From assembly GCA_036499395.1 (NCBI GenBank), contig DASYDW010000116.1:221832-285831 (forward strand): a stretch of DNA of 64,000 bases, read 5' to 3'. Numbering within the stretch: position 1 is the first letter of the stretch; the number at the start of each line of letters is the position of its first letter. A model generated the notes under the pieces. That model searched no databases. It was not told the DNA's origin and was given only the letters and a program-made list of their open reading frames with translations. Below are positions 27,720 through 36,473 of this stretch, piece after piece. The DNA is from Pirellulales bacterium. Lineage in GTDB: Bacteria > Planctomycetota > Planctomycetia > Pirellulales > JACPPG01. The position numbers and the translations under genes were made by a program.

Positions 27720-28985
27720 ATGCGATTCTGCCTGATACTCTGCCTGGCCTTCGCCGCGCGGATCGCCGCGGCCGGCGAATCGTGGCCGCAGTTTCGCGGC
27801 CCGGATGGGCAGGGTCATACGGACGCCGTCGGCCTGGCCACGAAATGGGGCGAGGGGGAAAACGTCAACTGGAAAGTGCCGATTCCCGGCCGCGGTTGGT
27901 CGTCCCCCGTTATTCTCGAAAACCGTATCTGGCTGACCACCGCGCTCGATGACGGACATTCGTTGCGCGCGATGTGCCTCGACCGGACGACCGGCAACGT
28001 CCTGCACGATGTCGAGGTGTTCACAGTCGACGACCCGCAAAGCATCAATGCCAAGAACAGCTACGCCTCGCCCACTTCGTTGATCGAAGGGGACCGGCTG
28101 TGGGTTCATTTCGGAACATACGGCACCGCGTGCTTGGACAGCCGGACAGGTAAAACGCTGTGGACGAATCGTGAGTTGCAGGTCGATCACAAAGAGGGCC
28201 CCGGCAGCTCGCCGATCCTGGTCGGGGATTTGCTGGTCGTGCATTGCGACGGCATCGACGTTCAGTACATCGTGGCGCTCGATAAACGGTCGGGCCACAT
28301 CGTCTGGAAGACCGATCGTACGGGCGCCAAGCATCCCGCGCCGGACCAGCGCAAGTCGTACTCGACACCGCTGGTGATCGAAGTCGCCGGCAAGAAGGAG
28401 ATCGTCAGCACCGGCGCCGACCGCGCGTACGGCTACGACGTGGCGACCGGCATCGAGCTATGGCACATCGAATACGATGGCTTTTCGAATGTACCCAGAC
28501 CGCTATTCGCCGATGGCCTGGTGATTATCGACACCGGTTACATGAAGCCGCAGTTGTGGGCGATCCGCCCTGACGGCTCCGGCAAACTGGCCGACAGCAA
28601 CGTCGCGTGGCGCGTCAAGAACCAGGTGCCGGCCAACCCGTCCCCCGTGATCGTTGGTCAGAATCTATTCATGGTCAGCGATCAGGGAGTCGTCACCTGC
28701 CTGGATGTCGCCACTGGGAAAGAGCGATTCAAGTCGCGACTCGGAGGAAACTTCTCGGCCAGTCCGATTGCCGACGCCAGTCACATTTACCTTTTCTCCG
28801 AAGAGGGAGATAGCGTCGTATTGGAAGCAACCGACAAGCTGCACGAAGTGGCCCGCAACAAACTCGACGGGCGGATCATGGCATCGCCAGCGATCGCCGG
28901 AAAGGCGATGTTCATGCGCACCGATACGCACCTCTATCGCATCGAACAAACCAGCGACGCTGCCCCATCCACAGCCGCACGATAA
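27720..28985 (+). CDS. Secreted PQQ-like beta-propeller protein
   Basis: About 421 residues from an ATG preceded by a GTG and a GGAG site. A signal peptide (residues 1-20, AARIAAAG) leads into an eight-bladed propeller: the WPQFRGPDGQGHT opening, NWKVPIPGRGWSSPVI, and recurrent TGKxLW and VxCLDVATGKERF blades. Proteins of this type share the fold of PQQ-dependent alcohol dehydrogenases, but in Planctomycetes most lack the PQQ-binding residues and may bind other ligands. The GESWPQFRGP start is a recurrent planctomycete signature. A palindromic repeat follows the gene. Confidence 0.9.
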   Translation: MRFCLILCLAFAARIAAAGESWPQFRGPDGQGHTDAVGLATKWGEGENVNWKVPIPGRGWSSPVILENRIWLTTALDDGHSLRAMCLDRTTGNVLHDVEVFTVDDPQSINAKNSYASPTSLIEGDRLWVHFGTYGTACLDSRTGKTLWTNRELQVDHKEGPGSSPILVGDLLVVHCDGIDVQYIVALDKRSGHIVWKTDRTGAKHPAPDQRKSYSTPLVIEVAGKKEIVSTGADRAYGYDVATGIELWHIEYDGFSNVPRPLFADGLVIIDTGYMKPQLWAIRPDGSGKLADSNVAWRVKNQVPANPSPVIVGQNLFMVSDQGVVTCLDVATGKERFKSRLGGNFSASPIADASHIYLFSEEGDSVVLEATDKLHEVARNKLDGRIMASPAIAGKAMFMRTDTHLYRIEQTSDAAPSTAAR

Positions 28986-29042
28986 GCAATCGTTCACCAC
29001 AGAGTCGCGGAGCCACAGAGAAGAATCGGGCAGATCATCCTA

Positions 29043-29067
29043 GTAGGGTGTGTCCGCGACACACCCT
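29043..29067 (+). repeat. GTAG-headed palindrome, REP-like
   Basis: GTAG at 29043-29046 begins a near-perfect palindrome, AGGGTGTGTC/GACACACCCT around a CGC loop, followed by CTTT. It lies 60 bases after the PQQ-propeller gene and could aid termination. Its form matches the palindromes at 2005 and 38257. Confidence 0.55.
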
Positions 29068-29277
29068 CTTTAATTCTGCGGCATTCTTTACCGCAGCGAT
29101 GACCGATCACCCACGATTTTACGGTCACCAGTGGCGAACAGGGGCAAAAACCCTACCGTAAATCGCCGAGCGAAGGTCCCATCTCCACCCATCATTCATC
29201 ACTTCGCGCTCCGCATTTCCCTGATTCATCACTCATCACTCTGACCACTTCTTCCACTCCGTGGTGCAACCCTTCTT

Positions 29278-31191
29278 CTACTTCTCCTGCACAAACACCC
29301 GGTCCCCCGGTTCGATCCAGTAGTTCGTCTGGTTCGATTCGCCGCGTAGAAGGGCCCGCCAGTCGACGGGCAGAATCGTGGGCTTTTCCTGATCGGATTT
29401 CGATCGGGCAATCCACACCCAACCGGTCGCTGACAGTCGCAAATTCGGGTCGTGGGACAACGCATCCAACACCCGCTCATGCCCGGTGCAAGGAACACGA
29501 ACGACGTTGTCCATCCCCTCACGCTCCGAGACGATGAAATAGAACTTGCTGTTGTAGGCGAACATGTCGACCGAGATTCGCGGTTTGTCGAGGAATTGCT
29601 CGAGATGCTTTTCGATCGCCTCGCGCACTTCTGGAATCGTCATCCCCGCGACGTAGACGCTGCCGTACGATCCCAGATTCACGGTGCCGTCCGGCCCAAT
29701 CAGATGCTCGCCCGCGATATCTTGTTGCCCCGCACTTTCGGCGAGCGAAACAGAAACTTCGGGGGTCGAGAGGACGCCCTTCAGTTGCTTCTTGATTGCC
29801 TCGATAGCTTCGTCCAATGTCATACCTGCGACCTTGATTGTGCCGTATGCCGGCCCGAGTGCGATTGTGCCGTCTGCCTCGACGGAATAGGGACCGGCGA
29901 TATTCTGATCAGGCAGCGTGCCCAACACCGTGACATTCACCGTATCAAGCGGTTCAATGCGGTACGGCGCCTTGGGCACAACCTTCACAGCATCGATCAA
30001 CAGGATGTCGGGGGCATCGACCAGATAGGGTTTTAATAGCGGGCGATCCGATGGCAAATCCTTGTTAACCGCCATGGCTCGTCCGATGGGCGTGTTCCCC
30101 CACGGCGGCAGGTCGGTGCCGCGCCACAACGGTCGCCCAGCTTGGAGAAGCGCAAGCACAACGGCCAAGGCCACCGCAATCACCCAACCCATCACAGCCA
30201 GTAGACGTCCCACCCCTGGCCGCGGCACATCTTGCATGGCCAACAGGCGCATAATGCGCGATCGCGCCGCCGAGATACTCTCGGCCATCCCCAGCATCAC
30301 TGCCGGACGTGCCTGCGGAACAAAATCAAGTAAGATCGATGCGAACTCCACCGGATCCGCGCCGGCGGCGATCGCCCAATCGTCGCATGCCTCTTCACAG
30401 GCGGCACGAAAATCACGCCGCACTAGCCACAGCAACGGCTGCCACGGCAATACGACACTAACGATCTCGACGGCCAGCCGGCTCCAACTGTCGCCCCGCG
30501 CCATGTGGGCCAGCTCGTGACAGAAAATCACAAACCAATCGTCACGCTCGTTGCCCGCCACGGGCAGTAGCAGCGTATGGCCACCCATGCCCAAGACCGG
30601 TGACGCCAGCGCCGGCGAATCAACGGCCGGACTCAGCTTCAAAATTGGCGCCGGCACGCCCATCATGTGCGCCGCTCGCCCAAGCGCGACCACGATCGCC
30701 TCGTCCTGACAGAACTCGCCAACGCGACAGGCGCGCCGCACCGCCGCCGCACTGCGAGCGAGCCGCACGGCCAATACGCACGAGGTAACGGGCCACGTAC
30801 AACCGAACGCCAGCCACGTCCAAGATTGCCAATCGATTCGCTCCGGCGCAGCACGTACGTTTTCGCGGACGACGCTCGACGACTCCAGGATGACGGGGCG
30901 CGGTGCGCCGCTTGGGGCCTCGTAAATCCAACCGATCTGCTCGGCAGGTTCCGTTAGCTCGGCCGGCGTCAACATGCCCCAGCCCCCATAGCGCACTACC
31001 GACGATGCCACCGGCACCACGACGCACAGCAGACTCGTCGCCAGCAGCACGGCCGCGCGCAGCGCTGGCCTGCGGTACACAATCCACGCCAGCGACCAAC
31101 CCAGGCAACAGATAAGCGTACTTTGCCACGCCGCATCGAAAGCCAAGCGCCGCCAGCCGTCGGCCGGCACAAGATTCCACAACTCACCCAT
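29278..31191 (-). CDS. M56 (BlaR1-like) membrane peptidase fused to polysaccharide-export domains
   Basis: A 637-residue fusion. Residues 1-340 are M56: several membrane helices, the zinc motif HELAH at 225-229, and the later E(A)CDD segment near 267 that supplies the third ligand; a last helix lies near 315-340. In BlaR1/MecR1 such a peptidase cleaves a BlaI-type repressor. Residues 390-475 and 480-540 are two units of the Wza/polysaccharide-export type (RIEPLDTVNVTVLG, DGTIALGPAYGTIKVAGMT; then PDGTVNLGSYGSVYVAGMT), and the end returns to the export-type YWIEPGDRVFVQ. It overlaps the upstream BlaI gene by eight bases. The fused domain may be the sensor. Confidence 0.9.
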   Translation of the reverse strand: MGELWNLVPADGWRRLAFDAAWQSTLICCLGWSLAWIVYRRPALRAAVLLATSLLCVVVPVASSVVRYGGWGMLTPAELTEPAEQIGWIYEAPSGAPRPVILESSSVVRENVRAAPERIDWQSWTWLAFGCTWPVTSCVLAVRLARSAAAVRRACRVGEFCQDEAIVVALGRAAHMMGVPAPILKLSPAVDSPALASPVLGMGGHTLLLPVAGNERDDWFVIFCHELAHMARGDSWSRLAVEIVSVVLPWQPLLWLVRRDFRAACEEACDDWAIAAGADPVEFASILLDFVPQARPAVMLGMAESISAARSRIMRLLAMQDVPRPGVGRLLAVMGWVIAVALAVVLALLQAGRPLWRGTDLPPWGNTPIGRAMAVNKDLPSDRPLLKPYLVDAPDILLIDAVKVVPKAPYRIEPLDTVNVTVLGTLPDQNIAGPYSVEADGTIALGPAYGTIKVAGMTLDEAIEAIKKQLKGVLSTPEVSVSLAESAGQQDIAGEHLIGPDGTVNLGSYGSVYVAGMTIPEVREAIEKHLEQFLDKPRISVDMFAYNSKFYFIVSEREGMDNVVRVPCTGHERVLDALSHDPNLRLSATGWVWIARSKSDQEKPTILPVDWRALLRGESNQTNYWIEPGDRVFVQEK

Positions 31192-31579
31192 GGCGTTTCT
31201 CCTTGCGGCGCGCTTCGATCAGTTGCCGCAGTTGAGCCAGTTCTTCGCCCGACCACGGCCGGGCATCGAGTAGTTGCGACACCAATAATTGGGGATCGCC
31301 GTCAAAGACGGCGTCGAGCATCTCAGTCACCAGCCCCGCCTGGGCCGCTTCGCGCGTCCGTGCAGGACGATAGACGTAAGCGCGCCCTTCGGCACGGTGG
31401 GCCAACCATCCCTTCTTTTCCAACTTCTGCATCGCCACGAGCACCGTCGTGTACGTGATCGGCCGGCGCCGCCCGAGATGCTCGGCGACCGCGGCCACCG
31501 TAGCCTCGCCACGCTTCCAGACGAACTCCATGACCTTGGCCTGCAAATCCCCCAGGCCGTGCAGCGTTTTCCGACGCAT
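31184..31579 (-). CDS. BlaI/MecI/CopY-family transcriptional repressor
   Basis: A 131-residue winged-helix protein. The LGDLQAKVMEFVWKRGEATVAAVAEHL and ITYTTVLVAMQKLEKKGWLAHRAEG segments form the DNA-binding wing. The C-terminal helices mediate dimerisation and would be the cleavage region. The gene overlaps the M56 fusion gene by eight bases, the standard BlaI-BlaR1 arrangement. A strong GGAGGA ribosome binding site precedes the ATG, and an inverted repeat just upstream is a likely autoregulatory operator. Known members repress beta-lactamase or other operons; here no beta-lactamase is nearby. Confidence 0.93.
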   Translation of the reverse strand: MRRKTLHGLGDLQAKVMEFVWKRGEATVAAVAEHLGRRRPITYTTVLVAMQKLEKKGWLAHRAEGRAYVYRPARTREAAQAGLVTEMLDAVFDGDPQLLVSQLLDARPWSGEELAQLRQLIEARRKEKRHG

Positions 31580-31598
31580 CCGCGTTCCTCCGGCTATC

Positions 31599-31620
31599 TA
31601 CGTCGATGCGACGTACGTCG
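31599..31620 (-). promoter_or_regulatory. Candidate BlaI operator
   Basis: TACGTCG and CGACGTA form a perfect dyad with a 3-base spacer at 31599-31615. The overlapping CGACGTACGTCG at 31609-31620 is a second perfect palindrome, giving three half-sites. The site sits 20 bases upstream of the blaI-like ATG, so repressor binding would block the operon. Known BlaI operators use TACA-rich dyads, so the half-site differs. Confidence 0.6.
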
Positions 31621-31855
31621 GATGATAGTAGCAAATACCAACGTCGGGTCAAGAAGAATCTGCAATCGATAACCGCCGATGCTTAGGAAAGTGACGAACT
31701 AACAGCAGACAGAATTAACGAAGCACTCTTCCGGACGGCCCTCGCAGTTTCATGAACCGAGATAAATCGACGCCGATCGGTACATTTCTCGTTTCAAGCG
31801 CGACGCCTTGCTATCCTTTAGGCTCTGCCCTTTCAGTCACCAGACACTGGTCCGA

Positions 31856-32248
31856 ATGATGAATTCCATTCCGCCCCCATCCACCGCACTTCTCATTCGT
31901 CACGAAGGCGAGGCCCCGCGCGAGCGCAGCACTTGCGGCTGGCGGCACTTGCTCGTCAGCCGGCAGGACTCCAACGTCGCGGCCTGGGCTCATGCCGTGG
32001 ATATCGACGGCGCGCGCGAGCACTACCATCGCGTGGCGACCGAACTGTACTACGTGCTCGAGGGAGAAGGGACCGTCCGCCTGAATGGCGTCGATCATCC
32101 GGTGCGCCAGGGCTCGCTCGTACACATTCCGCCCGGAGTCGTACACGGGGCGCAGGGGCGGATGCGAGTTCTGGTCGTCGGCATCCCCGACATCAGCGAC
32201 GGAGATTTATATTTTCCCAACGAGCCGCGCGACGAAAACGGCGAATGA
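31856..32248 (+). CDS. Cupin-domain protein
   Basis: A 130-residue single-domain cupin from an ATG at 31856; a second ATG follows one codon later. The first cupin box includes HYHRVATELYYVLEGEG (about residues 55-71) with the His-x-His and Glu ligands, and the second is HIPPGVVHGAQG (about 93-104) with the last His. All four metal ligands are therefore present. The substrate is unknown. Nearby genes give no pathway clue. The cupin at 23465 is only distantly similar. Confidence 0.85.
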   Translation: MMNSIPPPSTALLIRHEGEAPRERSTCGWRHLLVSRQDSNVAAWAHAVDIDGAREHYHRVATELYYVLEGEGTVRLNGVDHPVRQGSLVHIPPGVVHGAQGRMRVLVVGIPDISDGDLYFPNEPRDENGE

Positions 32249-32306
32249 CGAGTCTTTGAAAGTCCGTTGACCGGATCGCCGAACCAGTAACTCACAGCGC
32301 CTGAGC

Positions 32307-32351
32307 AAAAAAACACGAAGGACGAAGCCCGCCGGGGCTTTCGTCCTTCGT
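32307..32351 (-). terminator. Rho-independent terminator for the 108-residue hypothetical gene
   Basis: ACGAAGGACGAAGCCC pairs with GGGCTTTCGTCCTTCGT with one bulge. Leftward of the stem lies a run of seven A residues at 32307-32313, which is a T-run on the minus strand. It lies some 75 bases past the stop of the hypothetical gene. Confidence 0.8.
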
Positions 32352-32426
32352 CATTCTTCCGGCATTCAATTGTTCGTAGAGCGACCTTCGCTATCAGCGT
32401 CCGTCGCACAACAGGCGTTGGGCCGT

Positions 32427-32753
32427 TTACCAGCCCATCACCATGTTCGACTCGATCACTTTGCGGGCACGTTCCAGATCGGTACCCGTCTCGTGCATGT
32501 ACAGGCGGATGGCGTGAACCTTGTCCCCCGCGGCCTTGGACAGGCAGTCGCGCGCCGTATGACAAAGGTCGGCACTCGTACTCGGGATTCCCAGCGCGCT
32601 TTTGGAAATGACCCAAGTATCGCGCGGACGCTTCGTCAGACGCAGGACTCGTTCATGCGGATAGGCGTCGTGGACGACGGCGGCCGCCGCGTCCTGATCG
32701 TTCGCCCAGGTAATGATGATGTGCGACTCGGTCTCGACTTCAAACAATGGCAT
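32427..32753 (-). CDS. Conserved-looking hypothetical protein
   Basis: A 108-residue soluble protein from an ATG preceded by GGGGG eight bases upstream. It opens with a strand (MPLFEVETESHIIITWA) and has alternating strands and helices, with a Cys-containing segment near residue 65 (LCHTARDCL) and a C-terminal helix. It has no signal peptide. I do not recognise the family; the opening reminds me of planctomycete hypothetical proteins. A terminator follows it, supporting a real transcription unit. Confidence 0.6.
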   Translation of the reverse strand: MPLFEVETESHIIITWANDQDAAAAVVHDAYPHERVLRLTKRPRDTWVISKSALGIPSTSADLCHTARDCLSKAAGDKVHAIRLYMHETGTDLERARKVIESNMVMGW

Positions 32754-33043
32754 CGCCAAATCCCCCTTTCCCACTGCTGAGGTGACAGATGCGCCTTGTA
32801 TCGCCGCGTTCAATGTTGCGGCATATGCCCGCTTGCTCTCTATCGAGGATGTTAGGATTCGCCGGGCAAGTCGTCAACGAGCGCCGACCGCCCCCCGCCG
32901 TGGCGGCTGCCGATCCAGCGAACGGGGACGTTATAAGCGGGCTTTATAGCGGCCTGCTACGACACGTCCGCTCAAGACGTTACACACGGCTGAGTTGCGA
33001 ATTCCCGCGCACGCCAAGCCGCGAGATCGCGGGCCGCGCCATT

Positions 33044-34093
33044 CTACGCGGCCCCGTAAACGGCCTGCCAGCGAGCCAGCACCTGGGCCGGGCTGGCGGT
33101 GCCGGTTGTACCGAGCTGCTGGACCGTGATCGACGCGACCAGGTTCCCCACGGCCGCGGCTTCGAGCCGTGTGGCACCCGCCAGCAGGGCCAAAACGATC
33201 CCCGCCGTGGCGCTGTCGCCGGCGCCTACCACGTCCACCGGACCGTGTACCGGGTAACCATCGGCCAGCACCGGATCGCCCGTGGTATCCGCCACCAGGA
33301 TGCCGCGTTCCCCAACCGTGCAGTACAGCTGGCAGCCGGTCAGCCGCGCAAAATCGCGAGCCGCCGTGATTGGCTCGTTAGCGCTGCCGGTCGAAGGTCG
33401 CCCGAGCGCGGCCAGGCATTCATGCACGTTCGGCTTCAACGTGCCGCGACGAAATCGGGCAATATGCGCGCGGCTGTCGATGAACATCAGTTTGTCGGGG
33501 GCCGCTTCGGCCAATTGCGCCAAGTGCTCGCGCACTGCGGGCCCGATCACGCCCCACCCTTCTTCGTTCACCTGGTCGAGTACGATCAAACCATCGGTCG
33601 CTGCGAAGACCGTGGCCAGCTCGTCGAACAGCCGCTCTTGCGTGGCGGCCCCCAAGGCGCTCTTATTCCTCAGGTCGATGCGGTTCAACTCTTGCCAGAC
33701 ACCGTCCGCAGCGCGCCGCAACGGCTTGGTATAGGTTGGCGTCAGCCGATCGGCATCTCGAATGATGTGGCCGGCGTCGACCGGCATGCGTTCCAGCGCC
33801 CGCAGCAGATCGTACGCCTGGCCGTCGTCTCCCAGCACCGTGACCGGCGTCATCTGTCCCACGCCGAGCGCCGCCAGGTTGTTCATCACCGTGCCGAGCG
33901 CGCCGGGATTATTGCGAATGCGCGTGATCTGATAAGCCTCGAGCCCGGTCTCGATCGACAGTTCGTTCATCTCGGGATCGATTTCGAGATAACGATCGAG
34001 AAACAGGTCCCCGACCAGGCCGATCGACAGCTTGGGAAGCTCGGCCAGCACCGAGGTCAGACGTTCGAGCGAAACGAGCGGCGCGGCTTTCAT
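33044..34093 (-). CDS. PfkB-family carbohydrate kinase
   Basis: A 349-residue ribokinase/PfkB fold protein. It has the N-terminal GDLFLDRYLEI segment, a substrate-binding NPGALGTVMNNLAALG segment, and the C-terminal DVVGAGDSATAG motif with the catalytic Asp and anion hole. The VGDLFLDRY start resembles the kinase domain of HldE, which phosphorylates D-glycero-D-manno-heptose 7-phosphate. The ATG overlaps the stop of the upstream HAD gene as TAATG. A role in heptose or similar sugar metabolism is inferred from the HldE-like look and the LPS genes elsewhere in the window. Confidence 0.88.
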   Translation of the reverse strand: MKAAPLVSLERLTSVLAELPKLSIGLVGDLFLDRYLEIDPEMNELSIETGLEAYQITRIRNNPGALGTVMNNLAALGVGQMTPVTVLGDDGQAYDLLRALERMPVDAGHIIRDADRLTPTYTKPLRRAADGVWQELNRIDLRNKSALGAATQERLFDELATVFAATDGLIVLDQVNEEGWGVIGPAVREHLAQLAEAAPDKLMFIDSRAHIARFRRGTLKPNVHECLAALGRPSTGSANEPITAARDFARLTGCQLYCTVGERGILVADTTGDPVLADGYPVHGPVDVVGAGDSATAGIVLALLAGATRLEAAAVGNLVASITVQQLGTTGTASPAQVLARWQAVYGAA

Positions 34094-34923
34094 TACAGCC
34101 CCAACAGCGCCAAGAGCTCGTCCTGCTGACGATAGTCGCCGATGATGATGTCCGCGCCGGCGCGGATCAAACGCTCGCGTTTCCAGGCGTTGATCCCTTG
34201 CCGCGCCTCTTCATCGCTGGCCACACCTACGGCCACCCCACCCGCGCGGCGCGTCTCTTCGATTTCAACAAAGCCGTCGCCGAACGCCAACAACTGATGC
34301 GCGCCGACGTTCATGTCTCTAATAATTTGCTCGATGATCATCGCCTTCGAGAAGCTGCGATAGTCGTCGAGCGCGCCGTAAATGTGCTCGCCGAAGAATT
34401 CGGTCAATCCCAGTACGGCCACCTCGTCGCGGACATATTTCAGGTCCGTCCCCGAGGCCAAATACAGCTTCACCCCGCGATCACGCAATTGCGTCAGCAG
34501 ACGGCGCGAGCCGGGCACGGTCAGATCGTCGGGCGGGACGCGTCCCTGCTTCAGCGCGTCGATGCGCTGACCGACTTGCGCCCACAACAGGTCATGGTAC
34601 TGATGCTTGTATTCCAACGGATCGCGGGGCGTCGCCCCGCGCGCCTTGACCTCGTCGGCCAACTGCATCATCTGATAGATCGTCTGCTTGCCGTTCAGTC
34701 GCATGACGTACTCTTCGACGTGCTCATGCAGTTTCTCGCGCGACTCGCCGCTGCCGGTCTCGGCCAGCACGTCCACCATCATGGGGATCATCACCGCCTG
34801 CCAATTGCGGCGGATCAGCGACAGCGTTCCGTCAAAATCGAACATCGCCGCGCGGAACTCGCCGCGCGGAAAATCAGGGCGCAAGACCTCGATGGTCCCT
34901 GCCGAGGTAGCTTCGTTCGTCAT
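34093..34923 (-). CDS. HAD-family phosphatase, coupled to the PfkB kinase
   Basis: About 276 residues from an ATG at 34923. HAD motif I is FDFDGTLS near residue 35, motif II is LASGTD around 150, and motif IV is AFGDGFVEIEE around 210. A helical cap lies between motif I and II. This is a phosphatase of the phosphoglycolate/beta-phosphoglucomutase type. Its stop overlaps the kinase start, so the two are translated together. A kinase-phosphatase pair fits sugar-phosphate remodelling, for example in ADP-heptose synthesis, but the substrate is not defined. Confidence 0.85.
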   Translation of the reverse strand: MTNEATSAGTIEVLRPDFPRGEFRAAMFDFDGTLSLIRRNWQAVMIPMMVDVLAETGSGESREKLHEHVEEYVMRLNGKQTIYQMMQLADEVKARGATPRDPLEYKHQYHDLLWAQVGQRIDALKQGRVPPDDLTVPGSRRLLTQLRDRGVKLYLASGTDLKYVRDEVAVLGLTEFFGEHIYGALDDYRSFSKAMIIEQIIRDMNVGAHQLLAFGDGFVEIEETRRAGGVAVGVASDEEARQGINAWKRERLIRAGADIIIGDYRQQDELLALLGL

Positions 34924-35070
34924 GCGGCCCTTTTCTCTGTGACGTTTTCCGGCGATTTGCCAAAACCTTTTCGGACGGCGAAATCGCGGCAATACTCGTC
35001 GCGATCCGCTGCTCGACGAATCGGCTCCCTTGGCAAACAGGACCCGACCGTCAGGGAACACGCAGTTTAG

Positions 35071-35394
35071 TCAAACGGCATAAGTCGACAAGGCACCTGG
35101 CTCGGCCCCTAACAGCCTCATAATGTATCGCCCAACGATCGTTTTCAGCAGCGAGGTTGCTGGTCCACTGTAGTACGTCCGACCAACGTTCTTTTCGATT
35201 TTTTTGTTGGCAGCACGAGCCGCAATTTCCTGAGCAAAAGTTGGCTTGCCGCCCGTCACGGCGAGGGATACTGTAAACTTAACGGCAGGAGCCTTGGGCG
35301 GCGCCGATCCTGGTAAACCACGGTCAACCCGCGGCAGCATGTTCGGCCGAGTGACAACCGCCGCTCGTGATAAACGCGACAGAAAAGCGTGCAT
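35071..35394 (-). CDS. Hypothetical short protein
   Basis: About 107 residues from an ATG at 35394, in a frame that extends further upstream without support. It has an N-terminal basic-hydrophobic stretch, a Pro/Ala linker, then a segment with a strand, helices and a GRTYYSGPATSLL motif. It lies between the HAD gene and the TPR gene. No domain or ribosome binding site is convincing, so this may not be real. Confidence 0.35.
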   Translation of the reverse strand: MHAFLSRLSRAAVVTRPNMLPRVDRGLPGSAPPKAPAVKFTVSLAVTGGKPTFAQEIAARAANKKIEKNVGRTYYSGPATSLLKTIVGRYIMRLLGAEPGALSTYAV

Positions 35395-35469
35395 GAGAAA
35401 CGACTCGATTAAAAACATCTTCGCGTGCCAGGCGACGGCTTGGCACGCACTCGCCTCAGGTCGACAGCG

Positions 35470-36396
35470 ATGAATCCTTCCGACGTTCGGCTCGACGCGC
35501 ACGGCTTTCCGATCGCACCAGACTTCGCCCCTCGCGCGGTTGAGGACTTCGCCCCGAAACTGCGCCGCGCCGGGCGCGGAACGTTCACGATCCGCGCGCT
35601 ACTGGTCATGCTGGCCGTTGGCGCGGCGATCATGGCGCTGGTTCGAGCCGAGCTGGGCGTCCCGCTCGGTAATGCCGTCGCTCATTGGTTGGCCGGCCAT
35701 GCGTTTCAAAAGCAAATGGGCGACGACCTGGACGGCGCGCTGCGCGATCTGGATCGGGCTTTGTCATGGAACGACAAGTCTGCTGAATTTTTCGCCCGAC
35801 GCGGGCAGGTGCGTTTGGAAATGGGGGACGTTGAAGGAAGCCTCAGCGACTTCAACAAAGTGACCGCCCTGGCGCCGGAGTCGAGCGAAGCGCTCGAGCT
35901 ACGCGCCATGTCGCTGCAGCGGTTGCACCGGCACGATGAAGCCATCCGTGACGTGACCAAGGCCATCCAACTGCATCGCTTCGAACCCCACCTGTTGAAC
36001 AGCCGCGCCTACACGCGCGCTATTGCCGGGGTGGAACTCAACGAGGCGCTGCAAGACATTCAATCGGCAATCGAAAGCGAGGGGCGGAACTCGCATTACC
36101 TCGACACTCGCGGCTATATCTACTTTCTGCTGGGAGAATACGAGCCGGCACTGGCCGATCTGGATCAGGCCCTGGCGATGGCCCGCCGCGAGGCACCCAA
36201 TTCGTTTATCCTCGATCGACATCCGTATCCGGAACGGGTGCTAGCTCGCATAAAGCGCCAGCACGAGAATATCCTGGCTGTTATGTACCACCATCGTGGC
36301 GAGATACACCAGAAACTAGGGCATAGCGAGCTGGCCGAGTCTGATCTGCGCCAGGGAGACGCTTTCGGGTACAATCCCGCCGCTGGCATCTACTGA
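35470..36396 (+). CDS. Membrane-anchored TPR protein
   Basis: About 308 residues from an ATG at 35470. One likely membrane helix (about residues 40-60, IRALLVMLAVGAAIMALV) follows a basic cytoplasmic N-terminus. From residue 75 there are at least five TPR-like units, for example AEFFARRGQVRLEMGDVEGSLSDF and HYLDTRGYIYFLLGEYEPALADLD. TPR arrays bind partner proteins. The gene is followed 77 bases later by the dual-kinase gene on the same strand, suggesting a shared transcript. Confidence 0.85.
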   Translation: MNPSDVRLDAHGFPIAPDFAPRAVEDFAPKLRRAGRGTFTIRALLVMLAVGAAIMALVRAELGVPLGNAVAHWLAGHAFQKQMGDDLDGALRDLDRALSWNDKSAEFFARRGQVRLEMGDVEGSLSDFNKVTALAPESSEALELRAMSLQRLHRHDEAIRDVTKAIQLHRFEPHLLNSRAYTRAIAGVELNEALQDIQSAIESEGRNSHYLDTRGYIYFLLGEYEPALADLDQALAMARREAPNSFILDRHPYPERVLARIKRQHENILAVMYHHRGEIHQKLGHSELAESDLRQGDAFGYNPAAGIY

Positions 36397-36473
36397 GGGA
36401 TCCGTAGACCGCGGGCCCCAGATGGTCGCGAGCCAGCTATTGAGGGCATACTCTTCCGAGAGCGCGGTGATTC

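Noticed and set aside
32789-34129. Long open frame (446 codons) on the + strand
   Set aside because: It is antisense to the PfkB kinase gene and shows only shadow composition without motifs.
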